DNA of 10,013 nucleotides, from assembly GCA_024762895.1 (NCBI GenBank), contig JANTGN010000088.1:1-10013 (forward strand), given 5' to 3'. A program made the position numbers and the translations under genes. This DNA comes from Thiotrichales bacterium (lineage in GTDB: Bacteria > Pseudomonadota > Gammaproteobacteria > J044). Positions within the stretch are counted from its first letter, which is position 1; every line of letters begins with the position of its first letter. The notes below the pieces were generated by a model that saw only the letters and a program-made list of their open reading frames with translations, was not told the origin of the DNA and did no database searches. This document shows, piece by piece, positions 5,994-10,013 of the stretch.

Positions 5994-6656
5994 ATGCACG
6001 CCTACGACCAGGAACAGGCCCGATTCAACATGATTGAACAACAGATCCGTCCCTGGGATGTACTGGACCAGCAGGTGCTGGATACCATGGCCAACATGCC
6101 CCGCGACCTGTTCGTTCCCGAGGGCTTACAGTACCTCGCCTACGCAGATACCGAGATTCCCATAGGTCACGGCCACCATATGATGGCGCCCAAAATTGAG
6201 GCCCGCCTGCTTCAGGCCCTGGCCATCCGGCCTACTGATACCGTGCTGGAAATCGGTACGGGTAGTGGCTATCTCAGTGCCTGCATGAGCCAACTGGCTA
6301 AACAGGTCCATAGCGTTGATATCCATGATGATTTTTCACTACGGGCACAATCACATTTCAAGCAACTGGGGCTTGATAACATTATCCTCTATCAGGAAGA
6401 TGCCTCCCAGGGCTGGGGTAATGAAGGACGATACGATGCCATAGCCATTACGGCTTCTATGCCGGAGTATCATCAGGGTTTTGAACAGTCCCTGGCGATC
6501 GGTGGTCGTCTGTTTGTGATCACCGGCCTTGCGCCCGTGATGGAGGCCACCCTGATCACCCGCTTGAATGAAAACGACTTTGCCCGGCAGTTTCTGTTTG
6601 AAACCTGCATAGAGGCACTGGACGGTCTGCTGCCCGCCAGGCAATTTACGCTTTAA
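5994..6656 (+). CDS. Pcm-like (protein-L-isoaspartate O-methyltransferase family) SAM methyltransferase
   Basis: A 220-residue cytosolic methyltransferase of the PCMT family, whose classical members repair isoaspartyl damage in proteins by carboxyl methylation. The SAM-binding motif I is VLEIGTGSGYLSACM (84-98), followed by acidic D109 (SVDI) and the strand RYDAIAITASMPE (146-158). The N-terminal part matches Pcm (VLDTMANMPRDLFVPEG, then YADTEIPIGHG). However, the Pcm substrate loop GQTISQP is GHHMMAP here (60-66), so the conserved Ser/Thr is gone, and the C-terminal VPL-type ending is also changed (GLLPARQFTL). It may therefore act on a different substrate. Start ATG 5994 has only a weak GG-rich site upstream. 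It leads a cluster with a rhodanese 17 bp on and then tolC. The name of canonical pcm is withheld for these reasons. Confidence 0.85.
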   Translation: MHAYDQEQARFNMIEQQIRPWDVLDQQVLDTMANMPRDLFVPEGLQYLAYADTEIPIGHGHHMMAPKIEARLLQALAIRPTDTVLEIGTGSGYLSACMSQLAKQVHSVDIHDDFSLRAQSHFKQLGLDNIILYQEDASQGWGNEGRYDAIAITASMPEYHQGFEQSLAIGGRLFVITGLAPVMEATLITRLNENDFARQFLFETCIEALDGLLPARQFTL

Positions 6657-6673
6657 ACCTGGGACCCGATTGT

Positions 6674-6994
6674 ATGCGTGAGATGAGCCCCCCTCAACTC
6701 CGTGACTACCTGGAGCACACCGATACGGACCCCCAGTTACTTGATGTTAGAGAACCCTGGGAGTTCAAGCTCTGTCAGTTAGCCGGCTCGACCCTGATCC
6801 CACTGGGCAAGCTGCATCAAAAACTGGATCAACTAGACTCCCAAAAAGAGACGATCGTGATCTGCCATCATGGTATTCGTAGCCGGCAAGCAGGTATGTA
6901 TCTGGAACGCAATGGTTTTAGCAATGTCATCAATCTAAGTGGCGGGGTAGATGCCTGGGCGTTGGAAATCGACCCGAACATGAACATCTATTAG
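6674..6994 (+). CDS. Single-domain rhodanese-like sulfurtransferase
   Basis: A 106-residue cytosolic protein covering one rhodanese domain, similar in size to GlpE. It has the N-terminal LLDVREPWEF motif (22-31) and the active-site loop C64-H-H-G-I-R-S (VICHHGIRS), followed by LSGGVDAWA (93-101). C64 can carry a persulfide, so it should be catalytically able to transfer sulfane sulfur; the natural donor and acceptor are unknown. The six-residue loop after the cysteine is of the sulfur-transfer length rather than the seven-residue phosphatase type. GGGA lies nine bases before the ATG. It follows the pcm-like gene by 17 bp and precedes tolC by 55 bp, so the three are probably co-transcribed. 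Confidence 0.92.
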   Translation: MREMSPPQLRDYLEHTDTDPQLLDVREPWEFKLCQLAGSTLIPLGKLHQKLDQLDSQKETIVICHHGIRSRQAGMYLERNGFSNVINLSGGVDAWALEIDPNMNIY

Positions 6995-7010
6995 AATAAT
7001 CTGAAATAAT

Positions 7011-7038
7011 CAGTGGCATGAAAATATGCCCATTACTG
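7011..7038 (+). repeat. Hairpin in the gap before tolC
   Basis: GGCAT (7015-7019) pairs with ATGCC (7026-7030) across a six-base AT-rich loop. The outer bases CAGT (7011-7014) can pair with ACTG (7035-7038) around a four-base bulge. The 3' foot touches the GGA ribosome site of tolC (7038-7040), so folding could affect tolC translation or mark a processing site. No T-run follows, so it is not a terminator. Confidence 0.35.
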
Positions 7039-7049
7039 GATAAACCAAC

Positions 7050-8420
7050 ATGAAGAATACAAAGAAATGGCTCATCTTCCTGGCCTGCAGCATTATGACA
7101 TTGCCTGCCATGGCCCAGGACCGCACCCTGTTCGAGGTCTATGAACTGGCACTGGCCAATGATGCCCAGTACCAGGCTGCCCGTTATCAGTACGAATCGG
7201 TACAGCAGGCGACCCCGATTGCCCGTAGTGCCCTGCTGCCACAGATCTCAGGCACCGCGCAGACCTTTGAGAATCAAAACACCACAGATTCCACAAACCC
7301 CCTCTTCGATGGTACGAATGAGTTCAATACCACCGGATTTAGTCTGAACCTGAGCCAGTCGATCTACCGAAATGATCAGTGGATGTCCCTGAAACAGGCC
7401 AAGGCCTCCGTGGCTCAGGCCGAAGCGGAATTCAAGGCCGCGCTACAGGACCTGATTGTACGAACGATCCAGGCCTATTTTGATGTACTGGCGTCCGAGG
7501 ACAACCTGGCATTTGCGGTGGCGGAACGCGAGGCCGTGGGCAGGCAGCTTGAACAATCGCAGAAACGATTCGAGGTGGGCCTGATCGCCATCACCGACGT
7601 GAAGGAATCTCAGGCTAGCTATGATGCCGCGATTGCCGCCGAGATCAGCGCCAAGAATCAGATCGATATTGCGCGCGAGGCCCTGGCCGTACTCACCGGG
7701 GAATATATAGAAAGCATTAAGCCCCTGTCGCCCGACCTGCCCCTGGTCACGCCTGAACCCGATGATATCCAGGCCTGGGTAGACCAGTCACTGGCCCAGA
7801 ACCTGTCTTTCATGGCGGCACAAATGGGCGCCAAGGCGGCCAACTATGGGGTCAAGGTCGCGCGCTCGGGGCATTACCCCTACCTGGACCTCGTTGCCTC
7901 CTATGATCAAACCGACTATGACTATCGACAATCGGCCTCGGCACTGAATGCGGATCGTAAAATCGATGGTGGGAATATCGGCGTCCAGTTCACCCTGCCG
8001 ATCTATTCCGGCCACCGGGTCAGTTCACAAACCAGGCAGGCCGCTGCAGACTATAACGCCTCACTGCAGAGCCTGGAGTTCACGCGTCGTTCCACTATCC
8101 AGTCTGCCCGCTCATCATTTCTGAATGTTAAAACTGGTATCTCGGAGGTACAGGCGCTGAAGCAAAGCCTGGAGTCCAGCCGAGTTTCTGCCGAAGCGAC
8201 GCAGGCCGGCTTTCAGGTGGGTACGCGTACAGCGGTCGATGTCCTGCTGACCCTTCGCACCACCTTTGATGCCGAACGCAACTATGCCCTGGCACGCTAC
8301 AACTACATCCTGAACTATGCCCGGCTGAAACAGGCTGCCGGCACCCTGACTGAAATGGACATCGATACCGTTAATAAACTCCTGATCGAAAGGAAACAAC
8401 CGGTTATACCAGCCCCATGA
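7050..8420 (+). CDS. tolC: TolC-family outer membrane efflux/secretion channel
   Basis: This protein forms the trimeric channel-tunnel across outer membrane and periplasm used by type I secretion and tripartite efflux pumps. The 456-residue precursor has a signal peptide, with cleavage expected after A22 (LPAMA, then QD). Two repeated OEP domains follow, about 27-215 and 240-430. Typical helical motifs are FEVYELALANDAQYQAA near the N-terminus, RFEVGLIAITDVKESQASYD in repeat 1, and the matching GFQVGTRTAVDVLLTLRTTF in repeat 2. Length is normal for the family (E. coli TolC is 493). GGA nine bases before the ATG serves as a weak ribosome site. No membrane fusion protein or inner membrane transporter is in the window, so it probably serves pumps encoded elsewhere. 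Its stop codon overlaps the next gene's start. Confidence 0.94.
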   Translation: MKNTKKWLIFLACSIMTLPAMAQDRTLFEVYELALANDAQYQAARYQYESVQQATPIARSALLPQISGTAQTFENQNTTDSTNPLFDGTNEFNTTGFSLNLSQSIYRNDQWMSLKQAKASVAQAEAEFKAALQDLIVRTIQAYFDVLASEDNLAFAVAEREAVGRQLEQSQKRFEVGLIAITDVKESQASYDAAIAAEISAKNQIDIAREALAVLTGEYIESIKPLSPDLPLVTPEPDDIQAWVDQSLAQNLSFMAAQMGAKAANYGVKVARSGHYPYLDLVASYDQTDYDYRQSASALNADRKIDGGNIGVQFTLPIYSGHRVSSQTRQAAADYNASLQSLEFTRRSTIQSARSSFLNVKTGISEVQALKQSLESSRVSAEATQAGFQVGTRTAVDVLLTLRTTFDAERNYALARYNYILNYARLKQAAGTLTEMDIDTVNKLLIERKQPVIPAP

Positions 8421-8989
8421 CCCCCTTATGCCGGGCCAATGACAGCCTCCTGGTCGTCATCGATGTTCAGGAACGGCTGATCGAGGCCATGCCCAAAAAT
8501 GTGGCCTACAAGGTCATCCAGCGTAGTGCCCTCCTGCTCGAGGCTGCGAATATACTCGGTATTCCGGTGGTGGCCACGGAACAATACCCCAAGGGCCTGG
8601 GCAAAACCGAGGAAGAACTGACCCTGCTCTGGGGCCGGGGCACCCGGCACATCGAAAAGACCTGCTTCTCCTGCTGTGGCGAAGACGCATTTACCAAGAG
8701 CGTACAGTCTTCGCATAAACGCCAGGTCATCCTGGCCGGCATGGAAACCCATGTTTGTGTCTTACAGACGGCGTTTGAGTTGCAAAGAGACGGCCTGGAG
8801 GTCTTTGTGGTCGAAGATGCCGTCTGCTCCAGAGACAAACACCACCATAAGAATGCCCTGCAGCGTCTTCGTCAGGCCGGCATCATCGTTAGCAACAGCG
8901 AATCGGTATTGTTCGAATGGTTAGGTGATGCCAGCCATAAACACTTCAAGCAGATCTCCGGATTGCTCAAGGACCTGGATAATGACTAA
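8417..8989 (+). CDS. Isochorismatase-family cysteine hydrolase (YcaC-like)
   Basis: A 190-residue cytosolic alpha/beta hydrolase of the isochorismatase-like superfamily. The catalytic triad is visible: D16 in LLVVIDVQERL, K81 in IEKTCFSC and C114 in AGMETHVCVLQTAF. EQYPKGLG (55-62) is the substrate-side loop seen in YcaC and ISOC1-type members rather than in nicotinamidases, and the HxH metal site of nicotinamidases is not seen. The substrate is not known for this branch. The ATG overlaps the tolC stop (ATGA at 8417-8420) and no ribosome site lies at a usable distance; the nearest AAAGGA is about 25 bases upstream. Translation is therefore probably coupled to tolC. Its stop lies 23 bp from the converging waaA stop. 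Confidence 0.9.
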   Translation: MTPLCRANDSLLVVIDVQERLIEAMPKNVAYKVIQRSALLLEAANILGIPVVATEQYPKGLGKTEEELTLLWGRGTRHIEKTCFSCCGEDAFTKSVQSSHKRQVILAGMETHVCVLQTAFELQRDGLEVFVVEDAVCSRDKHHHKNALQRLRQAGIIVSNSESVLFEWLGDASHKHFKQISGLLKDLDND

Positions 8990-9012
8990 ACCACGCGGCC
9001 ACACATCGTGCT

Positions 9013-10013
9013 TCAGGCCTGATTGGAAAGCGCCCTGGCGACCCAGTCCAGTGTACGTTGCAGGGCGCCTTTATTCTGTTCAACGACCTGAAGTGCAGAC
9101 TGACCCGCCCTCAGACGGAGTTCGTCATTGGCAAACCAGTCTTGCAGCACCTGTGTTAACTCATCGCGCCCACTGACCTCTCTGGCACCACCGGCCTGAA
9201 GCAGCACGGGATAGATACCTGAAAAATTAAACCAGTGTGGCCCGGTGATGACCGGCAGGCCCAGGGCCGCGGGCTCCAGGGGGTTGTGTCCCCCGGTCTC
9301 GACCAGGCTACCGCCAACAAAGGCTATATCCGAGGCCGCATAAAATATCATCATCTCACCCAGGGTATCCCCCACAAAGACCTGTATGGCCGGGTCAAGG
9401 GATTCCTGCTTGCTTCTACGCTGATAGCGAAATCCCAGTTCAGCCACCAGGCCGGCTACTTCATCAAAGCGCTCAGGGTGCCTGGGGACTATGATCAATA
9501 AGGATTCCGGCTCACGCTCCAGTAAACGACGATGAGCCTGCAGGATGGGTTCATCCTCTCCATCGTGCGTACTGGCAGCGATCCAGACCTGGCGTTGCCC
9601 CCCAAGTTGTCGCCGCAATATCTCACCCCTCTGCAGGGCATCCTCGGGGATCTTCAGGTCGAATTTGAGATTACCCACCACCGATACCTGACTGCCAGGT
9701 GCGCCGAGTTTCTTAAAACGTGTCGCATCCGCCTCCGTCTGGGCCAGTACCTGTGCCGCCTGAAGGATGGGCCGGACCAGTACTCGAACCCTGGAGTAAC
9801 CTTTAAAGCTCTTTGGGGAAAGTCGTGCATTGACCAGCAGGATCGGGATACCACGGGCCTCGCAGGCAGCATAGAGATTGGGCCAGAGCTCGGTTTCCAT
9901 CACGATAAGTAGCTGTGGACTGATACGGCCTAGAAACCGTCTCAGGCTATGCGGCAGGTCATAAGGAAGATAGCAGTGCTCAACCTCATCACCAAACAGC
10001 CGTCGAACCTGTG
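9013..10013 (-). CDS. waaA: 3-deoxy-D-manno-octulosonic acid (Kdo) transferase, 5' end outside window
   Basis: WaaA (KdtA) adds Kdo from CMP-Kdo to the lipid A precursor at the inner face of the inner membrane. The open frame continues past the GTG at 9903 to the right edge, where the residues YLPYDLPHSLRRFLG and then LLIVMETELWPN match the family, so that GTG is not a start. About 332 residues are present; comparison with the E. coli enzyme (425) suggests roughly 90 N-terminal residues, including the membrane anchor and the catalytic Glu region, lie outside. Further marks are NARLSPKSFKGY, IAASTHDGEDEPIL, IIVPRHPERF, VGGSLVETGGHNPLEPAALG and VITGPHWFNF, the CMP-Kdo binding half of this GT-B fold. 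It ends in a normal stop and shows no frameshift. It is convergent with the isochorismatase-family gene. Confidence 0.96.
   Translation of the reverse strand, partial: QVRRLFGDEVEHCYLPYDLPHSLRRFLGRISPQLLIVMETELWPNLYAACEARGIPILLVNARLSPKSFKGYSRVRVLVRPILQAAQVLAQTEADATRFKKLGAPGSQVSVVGNLKFDLKIPEDALQRGEILRRQLGGQRQVWIAASTHDGEDEPILQAHRRLLEREPESLLIIVPRHPERFDEVAGLVAELGFRYQRRSKQESLDPAIQVFVGDTLGEMMIFYAASDIAFVGGSLVETGGHNPLEPAALGLPVITGPHWFNFSGIYPVLLQAGGAREVSGRDELTQVLQDWFANDELRLRAGQSALQVVEQNKGALQRTLDWVARALSNQA

Noticed and set aside
7050..7115. Possible lipobox (FLAC, Cys13) in the TolC signal peptide
   Set aside because: The position -3 residue is Phe rather than Leu or similar, the cysteine lies early in the hydrophobic core, and a good signal peptidase I site (AMA before QD) follows. 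Unlike the OprM-type channels, this branch is not usually lipidated.
8990..9012. Bidirectional terminator between the converging hydrolase and waaA genes
   Set aside because: The 23-bp gap has no convincing stem and no T-run on either side.
9013..9903. WaaA starting at the internal GTG at 9903
   Set aside because: The frame continues to the window edge with conserved WaaA residues before that codon, so the true start is outside the window.

Overview
The window reads as chromosomal DNA from a gammaproteobacterium with an outer membrane. The evidence is a TolC-family outer membrane channel, a Kdo transferase (WaaA) for lipid A-core synthesis, a proteobacterial-type long ThiC and two di-heme b-type cytochromes. 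The order pcm-like gene, rhodanese, tolC, then waaA in the opposite direction resembles the surroundings of tolC in sulfur-oxidising and purple-sulfur type Gammaproteobacteria. That placement is inference from remembered gene order, not a database result. Coding density is high, and no tRNA, rRNA, CRISPR array, insertion sequence or phage gene was seen.

Left part: the C-terminal end of a sigma-54 activator (1-533, +) enters from the left edge and converges on a run of five minus-strand genes. In transcription order these are thiC (5763-3871), a cytochrome b561 of the CybB type (3847-3293), a family 4 glycosyltransferase (about 3223-2057), a HyaC-like cytochrome b (about 1920-1255) and a small FHA-domain protein (1092-592). 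thiC and cybB are only 23 bp apart and are very likely co-transcribed. The gaps after them grow (69, 136 and 162 bp), and the last two hold inverted repeats and AT-rich stretches that may carry separate promoters.

Centre: the 230-bp divergent region between thiC and the pcm-like gene holds a clear TPP riboswitch on the minus strand. Between the aptamer and thiC, two mutually exclusive helices can be drawn by hand. One ties up the thiC Shine-Dalgarno sequence; the other frees it by using the 3' arm of aptamer helix P1. This predicts translational OFF control by thiamine pyrophosphate.

Right part: a plus-strand cluster of pcm-like methyltransferase, single-domain rhodanese, tolC and an isochorismatase-family hydrolase. 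The hydrolase start codon overlaps the tolC stop codon (ATGA). The cluster converges on a 5'-truncated waaA (minus) that runs off the right edge.

No clearly new multi-gene system is visible. The points most worth a second look are the riboswitch expression platform, the superoxide-oxidase-like cytochrome placed directly behind oxygen-sensitive ThiC, the changed substrate loop of the Pcm-like protein, and the translational coupling of the hydrolase to tolC.
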